From contig CM031595.1 of the NCBI GenBank assembly GCA_018398815.1, forward strand, positions 133,837,210 to 133,901,209: a stretch of DNA of 64,000 nt, given 5' to 3'. The DNA comes from Conus ventricosus. Lineage: Eukaryota; Mollusca; Gastropoda; Neogastropoda; Conidae. The notes below the pieces were generated by a model, which was given only the letters and a program-made list of their open reading frames with translations, did no database searches and had not been told where the DNA came from. The number at the start of each line of letters is the position of its first letter. Positions within the stretch are counted from its first letter, which is position 1. The position numbers and the translations under genes are program-made. This document shows, piece after piece, positions 20,432 to 33,099 of this stretch.

Positions 20432-23400
20432 TTAAATCAGATGAAAATGTTAATCTCTCTCAAGAACTCAAGGATCACGTTCAGGCGGGACACATCCCTG
20501 AACAGGATCTTCATGGACTCCGCCGTAAATGTTGTGTCTCACATCGTGCAAGTCCCAACACTCTAAAAGAACATGTTTCATTGTGAGTGGCGCATGACAT
20601 GGAATGCACCACGGAACTTCTTACTCTTTAAAAGGTACGAATGGGTAAAATACGAATGGCCGGTGTGCACCCGGCACAGAAACCGTTTCCTCTTTACGAC
20701 CACCGACGTAGATGGGAGGAAGTCCTTAAGGTTTGGACGGATCTGAAAGAGTTTGTTATTCGTCTGTGTGTTCCAATCCTCCTGCCAGAGGTCTCTCACA
20801 TAATCGTTAATTTTGGGTTTCACTTTCTGAGCAGGAGATATAAATGTTGGACAGTTTCTCTCTTGTGGCGTTCTTGGCTAAACGATCAACCATTTCGTTC
20901 CCGCCGATGCCAACATGACCAGGAACCCAAGCAAGAGTAATGTTGTAACCGTCCGCCTTCAACTTGCTAAAAAGTTTTTAAAAAAGTAAAGTTCTCGATG
21001 CTGAAGGTTGCGGCCAGCTATGGCCTCCAAAGCTGACAGCAATTTCTGACAGAACCAGAAAGTCCCTCTTCGAAGAATGTGAGATTATCTTCAAAGCCAG
21101 TACTAGAGCAGTAAGTTCAGCAGAATAGACAGAAGCATCTGAATGAATATGTTCCAACAGTATCTGAGAAGGAGCCCCGGGGCAATAGGCTGCACAGGCC
21201 ACTCCATCCTCAGACTTGGAACCGTCAGTGAAAACTTTTTGACAGGATGGAAATTTCGAACAGAGCTCAGCATACAATGCCTTGTACGCCAGAGAGCTGG
21301 TAGACTCTTTACGAAAAGCTGCAAGATCGAAACGAATCTCAGGTGTGAAAAAGGTCCACGGAGGTTGATCCGGAAACTTGGAAAAATCGGACACAACTCC
21401 TAGGTCTAGACCTGCATTCCGCACGTGAGGCGCATACGAAGACCAAACGGTGGAATACATTTAGGGTTGTTTTCAAACTTACTTTGGAACGGAGGGTCAA
21501 AGACACAGTCATAGGCAGGATTCTGCGGTTCTGAGAACAGTCGGATATAATAATTCAAAGACAGTTTCAGCCTGCGGTTGGACAGTGAAGGTTCACCTGC
21601 CTCTGCGTACAGGCTGTCACAGGGGTGGTGCGGAACGCTCCAAGACAGAGACGAAGCCCTTGATGGTGGATAGGGTCCAAGAGTTTGAGGTAAGAGGGTC
21701 TTGCAGAGCCGTACACAGCACAACCATAATCCAATTTGGAACGGACCAAGGCTCTGTAGAGGTTCAGCAAGTTTTCTTATCAGCGCCCAGTCGGTGTGCG
21801 CTACGACCCGCAGAATATTCAGAGCTTTCTGGCAAGAAGTTTTGAGGTTTTTGATGTGGCTGAGAAAGTTGAGTTTTTGGTCAAAAATAACTCCCAGGAA
21901 TTTGGCTTCCTTTACAACTGGAATGGTGGGACTTGTCCAGACGAATTTCAGGATCAGCAAAGAATCGACGAAAATTGTGGAAATGAATTGACTGAGTTTT
22001 GGTACGGGAGAAGGTAAACCCGTTTTCCTCGGCCCACTGTTGGATTCTGTTGACACAAAGTTGGAGTCGACGCTGTACGCTGGCGTAAGAAGCTCCAACT
22101 GCATACAGCGCAAAGTCATCAACAAACAGAGAGGACTCGGTGCCCAGGCTTACCGATTGGACAATGTCATTTATTTTAATGCTGAAAAGGGCTGGAGAAA
22201 GGATGCTCCCCTGAGGAACACCCAACTCCTGCCCATGGATGTCAGAGAGTGTGGTGCCAACACGCACCTGGAACTGTCGATCAGCTAAAAAGTTCTGAAT
22301 GAACAGAGGCAGGTGACCCCGAAAACCAAGTCTGTGCAGGTCCATGAGGACTCCTGCTTTCCACGTGGTGTCGTACGCCTTTTCAAGGTCGAAAAAGATA
22401 CCGACCACATGCTGCTTGTTAATAAAGGCATTGCGGATGGTGGTTTCCAGACGGATTAGATGGTCAACCGTCGAGTGGTACTTCCGGAAACCGCACTGTT
22501 CACTGGCCAAAAGACCATCGGTTTCCAGCTTCCACATCAGACGGGAGTTGACCATCTTTTCCATCAGCTTACAGAGGCAGCAGGTCAGAGCGATTGGGCG
22601 ATAGTTGGAAGGGTTGGCAAGGTCCTTTCCAGGCTTTGGAATGGGAATGATCAGGGCTTTCCGCCAGGAGGGCGGAAAGGACCCTGTGGTCCAGATATGG
22701 TTACAGACTTGGAGAAGAGTCTGGAGACAGCTTTCTGGAAAATGTTTCACAACCTGATAATGAATGTCATCCAGACCAGGGGCAGAATCAGTGCAGGTTT
22801 GTAAAGCTAATTTGAGTTCAACGATTGAAAAAGGAAGATTATAGGTTTCAGAGTTGTCTGATGTGAAATTGTACGAGGATTTCTCTCTAATCACTTTGTT
22901 TCTTAAAAAGACTGCAGATTTATTTGAAGATGAGGAGTTCTGTTGGATGGTGGAGGCCAACAGATTGGCAACAGCTTGTTTGTCAGTGATCAGAGCATCA
23001 GCAAGTTTCAAGTGATGAATGGAGGGGTTGGTGTTCTTCCCTTTGATTTTTCTAATGATGTTCCAAACTTTTTTCTTGGAAGTTTTCGATGTCACCCTGG
23101 AGCAGAAGCTTCTCCAGGACTGACGTTTACTGATTTTGAAAGTGTATCTCGATTTCGCACAGAGTTTCTGATGGGCTCGAGCGTTGGGACCCGAAGGTCA
23201 TTGGTATACCCGACGCTGGGGCCCGTTTGCGAACTTTTGAAATTTGTTGGCAGTTTTGAATTGAACCAGGGTGTCTTTGGCATTTGGAGGTTGTCGGAAG
23301 ACACTGGAATACAGGTTTTAGCACAGTTTATCACAGTGTTAGTCAGAGATTCGACTGGGTCTGGACTCTGAAAAAAAAACAGTGTCCTGGAATTCTTTTG

Positions 23401-24130
23401 AAATAGTGGTTGAAAATAGATCCCAGTTTGCTTTCTTATAATTGAGATGTTGAGAGACAGAGGCGGTTTCAGTTAATATGGGCTGTAAAAGAACAGGGAA
23501 ATGGTTACTTCCGTGCAGATCATCATGGACAGACCACTCATAGTCCAGGACCAGCGAGGGGTCACAAACCGACAAATCTAAACACGAAAGTGAACCTGTG
23601 GAAGAGTGGAGGTAAGTTGCAGATCCGTCGTTCAGACAACACAAATCCAAATCCGAAAGGACATCCTCAATTAGCAGACCTCTGGATGACGTACTGACAC
23701 TACCCCAAAGAGGATTGTGACTGTTAAAGTCACCCAACAGCAAAAAAGGTCGAGGAAGTTCTTCTATCAGACTGACAAGGTCCTGACGACAAACCGGGAC
23801 AGAAGGTGGGAGATAAAGGGAACAGATTGTCACAGTCTTGTGGAGAGTGACTCTCGCAGCCACAGCCTGAAGGGAGGTAGACAGAGCGACAGGACTATAC
23901 AACAAAGTTTTGTGTAGGAGAAGGGCAACACCGCCCGACAGTCCCAACGTGGATGGTTGTGCAGGTTTTGAAAGAATAATAAAGCCAGAAAGAGTAAAGG
24001 TCTTCTGGCTTTGAATTTGAGTTTCCTGAAGAGCCACGACAGAAGGTTTTGTAGATTGACACAGAAGCTGCAGCTCCTCGAAGTTTGAATTTAGTCCACG
24101 GATATTCCAATGGAATATTGTACTATCCAT
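20432..24130 (-). pseudogene. LINE A ORF2: endonuclease, reverse transcriptase, RNase H
   Basis: Start ATG at 24130, 27 bp after the ORF1 stop. AP endonuclease at 24130-23340: WNIRGL, LQETQ, GDFNSHNPLWGS, and GSNHFPV, where Asn replaces the usual Asp of SDH. Reverse transcriptase at about 23095-21881: NYRPIALT, FFDLEKAYDT, GVPQGSILSP, and LFVDDFALY with both Asp present. RNase H at about 21240-20850: VFTDGSKSEDG, AELTAL, and further on WVPGHVG, fully readable in copy B at 26810-26946. The end has a Cys/His pattern around CRVHTGHSYFTHSYLLK. Frame changes near 23340, 23100, 21950, 21770 and 21050. It would encode the enzyme that copies the element into DNA. Confidence 0.85.
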
Positions 24131-24156
24131 GGTGCAGAGGGCGAAAAGGAGAGAGA

Positions 24157-25444
24157 TCAGGTCATCTCCTCCTCAACGTCTGCTTCCAATGGAGTGAATT
24201 TGTTATGTAGTTTCACTGGACTGTGTTGGTCTTCAGACCTGCTGGCAGATTTGGGAGATGGTGGGGGTTTCTTCCTCATCTCCACCATCTCCACACTGGG
24301 TTGAACTCCCTTGCCCGCACGGGCACTGGATAGAAGAGTTCGAGGGGGATTTCTGGTTTTTTATCTGCCCAGCAGCAGATGTTTGTAGACTGCTGGGCAG
24401 TCTGAGTGGTGGTGGATTTTTAGCCTCCACCAGGGGCAGTCACTTTGGGTTGGAAGGTGGTGGACCCGCTTCCACCAGAGCTGACAATTCTACCTTGCAA
24501 TGTCTTGGAAAACGTGAAGTCATCAGTCTGGCAGCAGACTGACCGAGTGGGAACTGTGGGAACTGTCTTTACAGCCGAAGCATAAGAAGAAGCTGTTGGC
24601 GTCTGACTGCCCACAAACCTGCTTGCGGGCTTCAAAAAACGAGATCTTCTTTTCTGTTTTAACTCTTTGTATTGTGGATTCCTGAATCCAAAGAGGACAG
24701 TTTCTTGAAGAGGAGGGATGGTCGCCACGCAGTTAGCACAATGTGCCGGATCTTTACACGGCCCATCATGAGTCGCCTTGCAGCAAACACCGCACACCTC
24801 CTGCCCAGAACAGCGGTCTCTGACATGGCCAACCCCTGGCATCTGAAGCCCTCAACGGGGACGGAACATACAGCTGAACTCTAACATTCAGGTAACCAAC
24901 TTTGATGACCGGAGGCAGCACAGGGTTGCAGAATGTCAGAAAGAGGGTGTTGGTGGCCACTCTCTCTGCACCCTTTTTTTATCGTCACCCTGCGCACGTC
25001 CGTCACACCTTGGGACGCCAGTTCCGTTTTGACCTCTGCCTCTGAGACAAACCCGTTAAATCACGACAGCGAATCCCTCCTTTCGACGAATTCAACTGTT
25101 TATGGGGAGTCACCTTGATCTCCCTGTCAACGAGTTTTGTTGCCTTCAGCAGCTGTTCAGATTGTTTTTGTGATCTACATTGAATGAGAAACGAGCCATT
25201 CCTCAACCTTTTGATGGACCAAGGGTCACCTGCCAAACCTTGAAAGCCCTTTTGGATAGCAAAAGGGCTCAGAGCTGAAAGGGGTCTTTCCTGCTCCGTC
25301 CCTTCCATCACGAGCCAGGAAGCCCAAAAACCTGTCTTCTGTCTAACCTCTGTATCGGAGTCACTGTCTGTTTGAAAATCCCCTGAAATAGGGGATGCTG
25401 CCTTCCTCTTCCTTTTGGGGGGGGTTGTTTTTTGATAAAGCCAT
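24157..25444 (-). pseudogene. LINE A ORF1: gag-like RNA-binding protein
   Basis: The most likely start is the ATG at 25444-25442, followed by a Lys/Arg-rich N-terminus and an acidic TDSDSDTE stretch; a C run near 25418-25426 seems one base too long, so the frame shifts there. Next is a region with GSFLIQC and a second with CNPVLPPVIKVG, typical of I-group ORF1 proteins, then zinc knuckles including GHVRDRCSG and CGVCCKATHDGPC near 24760-24830. It ends DVEEEMT at TGA 24159-24157. The protein would coat LINE RNA. Frame changes near 25030, 24850 and 24740. Confidence 0.75.
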
Positions 25445-26157
25445 ATTTAGTTTATTGTGTTTCATTTCCCCCCCTTACCCACCCACCTTGGGAGTCCAAC
25501 TAAGGGGCCAGGGCCAAGAAACCAATGTCTTGACCCCTTCCAGGCTTCGGGAGAGACATACGACAAACAGAAACCACCAACCCTATCCCCCCTGATCATG
25601 CTCAACTCCCGGGAACAGAGAGCTGAGCACTGCAGGGGTTTACCTGGCCAGCAGGGAAACTGCCTGTCTTGACCCAGCTCCAAGAAGGGGAGCCGATTAG
25701 TACACCCGGGCCAAAAGTGTACTCCTGTCTAGGAGAGGTCTGAGCCAAAGTGATGTGTTGAGAGCGATGGCCCTCTCAATCACCAGGATCTCATCCCCCT
25801 CCGACACAGGTCGCACCGCACGGCAAACGCGGCGGATCTTAAGGAGACCACAGAGAGAAAAGGAGTGTGGAAAAGAAGACTTGAAGGGGAGACGAAGATA
25901 GAAAAGGGCCAAATAAGGGAGGCAGAAAACAAGAAAAGGAGAAAGGCGGGTTACTCTTAGTCAGGATCCTCACCCTTAGCCTATTGACATGGGAAGCCCT
26001 ACCAGGGGCATCAACTTATCACGTTACGCTTAGGCCAAACAGCATCTTCACCTCTCAGGCCTAGAAGCAGTTTGAAAAAACCAGCCTATCTCCAAGTATT
26101 GATGCCCCCGCCAGCAAAGCCTAAGGGATCACTGGACCGCGCAAAGCCCTCCGACCA
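25445..26157 (-). other. LINE A 5' UTR
   Basis: About 710 bp before ORF1, conserved with copies B (31.1-31.9 kb) and C (43.6-44.3 kb). No long ORF. It should hold the internal promoter; no specific element identified. Confidence 0.6.
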
Positions 26158-29100
26158 CGATAAGATAAGATAAGATAATGTTGCTTATAGCCCAGCCGAC
26201 CGCAGAGGGCCACATCAGGGCTGTCACCACGTTAAAATCAACTCACCAGTCATAAAAAAAAAAAAAAAACCTTTCACACATCTCGTTTAAATGACATCGT
26301 CTACAAACGAACCAGAAACTTTGTTAAAAATCCTTCTTCCGTAAAATCTCAAATCAGATGAAAAATGTTAATTTCTCTCAAAAACCCAAGGATCACGTCG
26401 GGCGGGACATCCCTGAACAGGATCTTCATGGACTCCGCTGTAAAATGTTTGTGTCTCACATCGTGCAAGTCCCAACACTCTAAAAGAACATGTTTCATTG
26501 TGAGTGGTGCATGACATGGAATGCACCACGGAGCTTCCTCACTCTTTAAAAGGTAAGAATGGGTAAAATACGAATGGCGGTGTGCAGCCGGCACAGAACC
26601 GTTTCCTCTTTACGACCACTCGACGTAGATGGGAGGAAGTCTTTAAGGTTTGGACGGATCTTAAAGAGTTTGTTATTCGTCTGTGTGTTCCAATCCTCCT
26701 GCCAGAGGTCTCTCACATAATCGTTAATTTGGGTTTTACATCTGAGCAGGGGATATAAGTGTTGGACAGTTTCTCTCTTGTGGCGTTCTTGGCTAAACGA
26801 TCAACCATTTCGTTCCCGCCGATGCCAACATGGCCAGGAACCCAAGCAAGAGTAATGTTGTAACCGTCCGCCTTCAACTTGCTAAAAAGTTCAAAAAAAA
26901 GTAAAAGTTCTGGATGCTGAAGGTTGCGGCCAGCTATGGCCTCCAAAGCTGACAGCGAATCCGACAGAACCAGAAAGTCCCTCCTCGAAGAAAGTGGAGA
27001 TTATCTTCAAAGCCAGTACTAGAGCAGTAAGTTCAGCAGAATAGACAGAAGCATCTGAATGTATATGTTCCAACAATATCTGAGAAGGAGCCCCAGGGCA
27101 GTAGGCTGCACAGGCCACTCCATCCTCAGACTTGGAACCGTCAGTGAAAACTTTTTGATAGGAGGGGTTTTTTTTGGAAACAGACTCGGCAAAAAACCCT
27201 TGTCGCCCGGAGGGGTGGGGGACCCCTTTAGGGAAAAAGCGCGAGATCAAAACAAATTCTCTGGTGGAAAAAGGTCCATGGGGTTTGACCCGGAAATTTG
27301 GGAAAAATGGGGGAAATACTCCAGGTCTTTACGTTTCCGCCGTGGGTGATACAAAAGCCCAAAAACCGGATACATTTGGGTTGTTTAAAACTTATTTGGA
27401 AACGGAGGGTCAAAAAACCAGTCATAGGCGGATTCTGGGGGTTCTGGAACAGGGGTGTAAAAATTTTCAAAGACGTTTCAGCCTGCGTTTGGACGTGAAG
27501 GTTCACCTGACCTTGCGTACGGGGCTGTACACGGGGGTGGGCGGAACGTCCAAGACAGGCAAACCCCTTTGATGGTGGTGGGTTTCCAAGATTTTGAGGT
27601 AAAAAGATCTTGCGGAGCCGTAACACCCAAACAAGTCCAGTTTAGAACGGACGGGCTCTGTAGAGGTTGAACAAAGTTTTCTTTCAGGCCCCAGTCGTGG
27701 TGCTACGACCGGGGAATATTCGGGCCCTTTTGGCAAGCTGTTTTGAGTTTTTAATAGGTGAAAAAATTTAAAGTTTTTGGTCAAAATGCTCCCAAAAAAT
27801 TTGGCTTCTTTAAAACGCTGGAATGGGAGATTTCCCTATTAAATTTCCGGATCTGGAAAAAAAACTGACGGAAATTATGGAAGTAATAACTGGGTTTTTG
27901 TAGCAGAAAAGGGAAACCTTTTTCATCCCCCCACCGTGGATTTTATTACGAAAAAGCTGGGCCCTGCGCGGGGACACTGGGTACAGGTTTCAGTTGCGTA
28001 GACAGCAAAAATATCCACAAAAAATGGCAGTCTAAACCTGTGCTGTTTTTCCAAATGTTGTTGATCTTATACAAAAGAGGGCAGGAGATAGTTTGCTCCC
28101 TGGGAAACCCACCCTCTGCTCGTGGACATCGAGAGAGGGGTTTCCAAACCGGACCTGAAACTGTCGTTCTCCAAAAAATTTTGAAAAAAAAGCGGAAGTG
28201 CCCTCGAAAACCCCAAAATCGTGGAGATCTGAAGTATCCCGATTCAGGTGGTATGTAGGCCTTTTCCCCAGTCAAAGAAAACCACTGCATGTGTTGTTTA
28301 AAAAAGCTTCAAAGTGTAGTTTCCGACAAATCAAATGGTAACGTACTCGATTTTTGCGGAAACCACACTGTTCTTTCGAAAAAGGCCCATCGGTTTCGAG
28401 TTTCCACATGAGCCTGTTTGACCATTTTTTCCTAAATTTAAGCAAGGGGTAAAGTTGGGCGGTAGTTAGGGGGGTTTGAAAGATTTTTTCCGGGTTTTGG
28501 GGATGGGAATAATGGGGGGCTGTTTCCGCCAAGGGGTGGAAGAACCTGAGCCCCGTGGTTGTATACTGTAACGGATGTTGCCCTTCTTGCGGGGATTTTT
28601 TCAAAGTGATAATGTTGTCATCAAAACCCTGGAGGGAATCGCTGCAGGGGTAAGCAGTTTCAGTCTTTTAAATGTAAAGGAAAGATTGTAGTCTTCCTGT
28701 TGTGGAGAAAAGTTGCGGGAGATTTTTTTTTAGGGCTTTTGTGTTTGCAAAAGTGATGTTTTTTAGAAGGGAGGTTTTCTTTTCAATGGTTTTAAAGCAA
28801 GCAGTTTAGCAACTGCTTTCTTTTTGTTTTAAAGAATCCAAAAAATTTGAGATGGTTCACGTGGGCGGGTTTGTTTTCCCCTTTGATTTTTTAAAAGATG
28901 TTCCACATTTTTTTCTTAAAATTTTTTTTGTTGTCACCCTGGAGCGAAGTTCCCCGGACCGAGTTTATGTTTTTAAAGTGTGTCTTGATTTAGCACGGGT
29001 TTCTGTGGGCTGAGCTTGGGGCCCCAAAAGGTCTTTGGTATACCTGGTGAGCCCTTTTCAAATTTTGGGAAAATTTTGTTGGCATTCTGAACGAAACCAG

Positions 29101-31914
29101 GGTGTTTTGGTTTTAAAGTTTTGGGGAAGACACTGGAAAAAAGGCTTAGCACATTTGTCATAGTTTTGGTCAGAGATTTCGGGTCTGGATTAAAAAAAAA
29201 TAGGTCCGGGAATTCTTTTGAAATGTGGCTGCAATAGATCCCGTTTGTTTTTTTAATTGGAGTTGAGAGAGAGAGTGTTCAGTTAATACAGGTTGTAGAA
29301 GGAAGGGAAATGGTCATTTCCCTTTGCAGATCGTCATGGCAGCACTCATAGCCCAGGCCCAGCGAGGGGTCACAAACCGACAAATCTAACACAAAAGTAA
29401 ACCCTGTGGAAGAGTGGAGGTAAGTTGAGATCGTGTTCAGCAACACAAACCCAAACCCAAAAGGGACATCCTCATTCAGCAGACCTCTGGATGACAAAAA
29501 CCGGTATACCCCAAGGGGGTTGTGCCCTTTTTTTAAGTCACCAACGCAAAAAGGTCGGGGGGAATTTCCCCCTAACGATGAAAAGGCCCTGACGCAAACC
29601 GGGAAGATGGGGGTAGATACGAGAAAGATTGTAAAGTCTTGTGGAGGTGACTCTCGCAGCGACACCCTGAAGGGGGGTAGACAGGTTACAGACATACAAA
29701 AAAAGTTTTGTGTAGGAGAAGGGAACCCCCCCCGACAGCCCCAACGTGGACGGTGTGAGGTTCGAAAGTTTTTAAAGCCAGAAAGAGTAAGGTTTCTGGT
29801 TTTGATTTGAGTTTCTTAAAAAGGCCCGACAGAAGGTTTTAGGAACTGACAAGAAGCTGCGCCCCCTCAAATTTGGAATTTAATCCCGGATTTTCCCAAT
29901 GTAATATTTTTCACCCTGGTGCGGGGCGAAAAGGAGAGAGATCAGGTCTCTCCTTCGAATCTGCCCCCAATGGATGAATTTTTTTTGTATTTCACTGGCG
30001 GGGTTTGGGTCTTTGGACCGGGGATTCCCCGCAGGTGACAAAGGCCTGGAGTTTGGAGAAGGTGGAGGTTGGATCGGGAGATGGTGGGGGTTTTTCCTTA
30101 CTCCACCTCTCCCATGGGTGGAACTCCCTTGCCCGCACGGGCCGGAAAGGAGTTCGAGGGGGAACTGTGGTTTTTTATTGCCCAGCAGCAGATGTTGTAG
30201 ATTTGGGCGTTGAGGGGTGGGGGGATTTTTTGCCTCCCCCGGGGGGTTTCTTTTTTGGGTTGAGGGTGGGGGATGTTCCCACCAGATTTGACAGTTCGGA
30301 CTTGCAGGTCTTCGAAAAACAAAAGTCTCAGTTGAAGCAGACTGTCGAGTGGAAAAATGTGGGAATTTCCCGTACAGCCGAAGCGGTGAGGCTGTCGGCT
30401 TTGACCCCCCAAAACCCTGCTGCGGGTTTAAAAAAAGGAAAAATTTTTTTTTCAGTTTTGGGCTTTGAATTGCGGATTCCTGAATCCAAGAGGAAGTTTC
30501 TCGAAGGGGGGATGTCGCCCCGCAGTTACACAATGTCCCGGTTTGACAGGGCCCCATCTGGGTTCCCTTGCAGCAAACACCGCATCCCTCTTGCCTGAAC
30601 AGCGGGCCTGACAGGGCCCAAACTTTGGCACTAAAGCCCTCAATGGGGACGGCCTTTAAGCTGAACATGACTTTAGGTAACCAATTTGATGCCCGGGGAG
30701 GCGCACAGGGTTGCGAAGGTCAGAAAGAGGGTTTTGGGTTTTTTGGCCACTTCTCTGAACCCTTCTTTACCGTCCCCCCTGCGCACTCCGTCACACCGGG
30801 AGCCGCTCGTTTTTATTTCCCCCTCTGAAACACCCGCCAGATTCTGCATCGAATCCATTTTTGGATGTTTTAAATGCTTGGGGACACCCTGATCTCCATC
30901 CAAAAGCTTTTTTTCCCTTCTGCAGCTGTTGGTTGCTTCTGTGATCAAATTTGAAGAAGAAGCCCTTTCTCAACTTTTTATGGTAGGTTACCTGAAACCC
31001 TGAAACCCCTTTTGGACAGCAAAGGGTAGGTGAAAGGGGTCTTTCGTCTGCCTTCCCCCACGAGCAGGAAGCCCGAAACCTGCCTCTGCTCCTCACTGTC
31101 AGAATCCTGTCGTTTCTAATTCCCCTGAAATGGGGGATATGTTCCTTTCCCTTTTGGGGGGGGGTGTTTTTTTGAAGTCAATTTAGTTTATTGTGATTCA
31201 CTTTCCTTCCCCACCACCTTGGAGCCCAATGGGGGGCCAGGGCCAAAAAACCCAATGTCTTTGCCCCCTTCCCGGGCTTCGGGGAGACAACGACAAGCAA
31301 AAGCACCAACCCTATCCCCCTGATCGTCAACTCCGGGAACAGAGAGCGAGCACTGCAGGGGTTTATTTGGCAGCTGGGGAACTCCCCGTCTTGCCCCAAA
31401 CCCCAAAAGGGGGCCGTTAGTTCACCCCGGGCCAAATGTACCCCTGTCTAGGAGGGTTCCCAGCCAAAATGATGTGTTGAGAGCGCTGGCCCTCTCAATC
31501 CCGGATTTTCCCCTCCGACACGGTCGCACCCCACGGCAAACGCGGGGGATCTTAAGGGCCACAGAGAGAAAAGGAGTGTGGAAAAAAAGACTTGAAGGGG
31601 GGACGAAAATAGAAAAAAGGGCCAAATAGGGGGGCAGAAAACAAGAAAAAGGAGGGAAAAGGGGGGTTTCTGTTAGTGGTCCCCACCCCTTTGCCTTTTG
31701 ACTGGGGAAAACCCTACGGGCTTTAACCCTTACCCCGTTACGCTTGGCCAAACAGCTCTGCACTTCAGGCCCGAAGCAGTGTGAAAAAAAACGCTATTCC
31801 AAGATGTGCCCCCCCCACAAAGCCTAAGGGATATGGACCACCAAACCCCCCGACCCGACAAGGTCGCAACCCCCCGGAGGGCTCGACCCACGACAAGGTC
31901 GCAACCCCCGGGGG
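26158..31914 (-). pseudogene. Nimb/I-like LINE, copy B (badly broken)
   Basis: Follows copy A in the same orientation. The 3' tail is GATAA units at 26158-26177 (plus strand). ORF2 ends at 26349 with the zinc-like CIPCHAPLTMKHVLLEC region well preserved, and the RNase H piece WVPGHVGIGGNEMVDRLAK is at about 26800-26860. From about 27150 leftward in the element (toward its 5' end) small indels and homopolymers occur every few tens of bases: reverse transcriptase, endonuclease (29279-29750) and ORF1 (29880-30950) can be matched to copy A only in fragments. The 5' end has a duplicated segment: GACAAGGTCGCAACCCCC occurs at 31857 and 31892. Confidence 0.85.
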
Positions 31915-33032
31915 AAGTTGAAAAGGTAAAAGTCTAATTTAGTGACCAGTTAAAATTTCTTTTTTAATTTGATTTACCTCGTCTGTATATTTTCCTTTAC
32001 CTTTTTTTAATGGTCATTGTAACAATGTTGTGCTTGGGCTGGGTTTTAATTTAGCCCAATATTGATATTTTTATTACCTAAAGGAAGTTTGTATGTTAGG
32101 GCTGTTCAAATGGAAAAAAAACCCCTTTTTATTCCCTTTTTTCTTATGGAAGACCCTTGCAAAATAAGAAGAGAGTTTTCTGGCTTTGTTAGCATGTATT
32201 GTGTTGAAATTTTTGTCTTCTCAGTGTAGTGGATTGAGACAAATTTTTGTTGTATTGATGTAGGAATTTTTAGGATGTTTGTTGGTTTTTTGCCAAGGGT
32301 TTGATTTTTTGTGTATGGAAGATTTTTTTTGAGTGTGTGAAAGGGCCCAAAAGTTCCACGCTAGTGGGTTAAGATGCCCATTGGCTTGGGTATTTGTGTG
32401 TGTGGAAGATTGATGGTTCTTTTATGTTTTGGGTGTTGCTTAGGTTGTGTTTTTAATAGTAGTTTCTTTACCGTTTAAAACTAAAGTTTGTGTTGTATTG
32501 TTCCCAGGGGCTATCTTTTTTTTCGACTTCGTGTTTTTTTGCCCCATTTTTTTTTCCCTCTTTCCTTGCCCCCCTCCCCTTGCCAATTCCCTCATTTCCC
32601 TGCACCCAAAAATTGTCCCGGCCTAGTCCCTAAATTCCCTACCTGCTACCCCTTCAATGTACTGCGGAACCTTGGGATGGGATGTGTTAGCTTGGCTGAA
32701 CTTTTTTGTGATTTACTTATGTTTAATGTTAAACCCTTAAAGGTGGTTTTTGATAATCTTTGCCCCAAAATCAATCTGTTTGGGAAAAAAACCCGTGGTT
32801 TATTGTCGAATTGTATTGTTCAGGGCAAAATTTAAAATGTAAAATCAATTGTAAGCCATTTGTTTTTTTCTGGTAAGCAAGAGCCTTCCCCGGCCCCCCC
32901 TGTGAAGGTCGGTGTCCCCGTCTATATCCCTTTTTTTCTCTCTCTGTCTCTCTCTGTTCTGTTCTTCTCTCGTCCTCTTTTCATCTTGCTCCTACTCTTT
33001 AGGTTGGGGTCGTGTCTGTTTGTCTGTCTGCA
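31915..33032 (+). repeat. left LTR, second part
   Basis: Begins with the second AAGTTGAA target copy and matches 45781-46992 of the right LTR throughout (for example GTGACCAG, AACAATGTTGTGC, CAGGGGCTATCTTTT, and the final GTCTGTCTGTCTG). Homopolymer differences are frequent. Ends CTGCA. Confidence 0.8.
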
Positions 33033-33054
33033 TTTTTGGGGCCCCAAAGTGGGG
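33033..33054 (+). other. putative primer binding site region
   Basis: TTTTTGGGGCCCCAAAGTGGGG directly follows the LTR. It resembles the TTGGCGCCCAACGTGGGG class of Gypsy primer binding sites, with homopolymer-like changes. The tRNA cannot be named. Confidence 0.4.
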
Positions 33055-33066
33055 TAAGGAAAGGGT

Positions 33067-33098
<32 letters not shown>

Positions 33099-33099
33099 T

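Larger units (their letters stand above)
20243..26157 (-). mobile_element. Nimb/I-like LINE, copy A
   Basis: On the minus strand the element reads 5' UTR, ORF1, ORF2, 3' UTR and a tail of TTATC repeats (seen on the plus strand as GATAA units at 20245-20259). The 3' part includes a T-run (plus-strand A-run at 20337-20354). Its 5' end stops about 30 bp short of the end seen in copies B and C and abuts the tail of copy B. An RNase H domain after the reverse transcriptase places it in the I group; Nimb is the likely clade. Confidence 0.85.
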
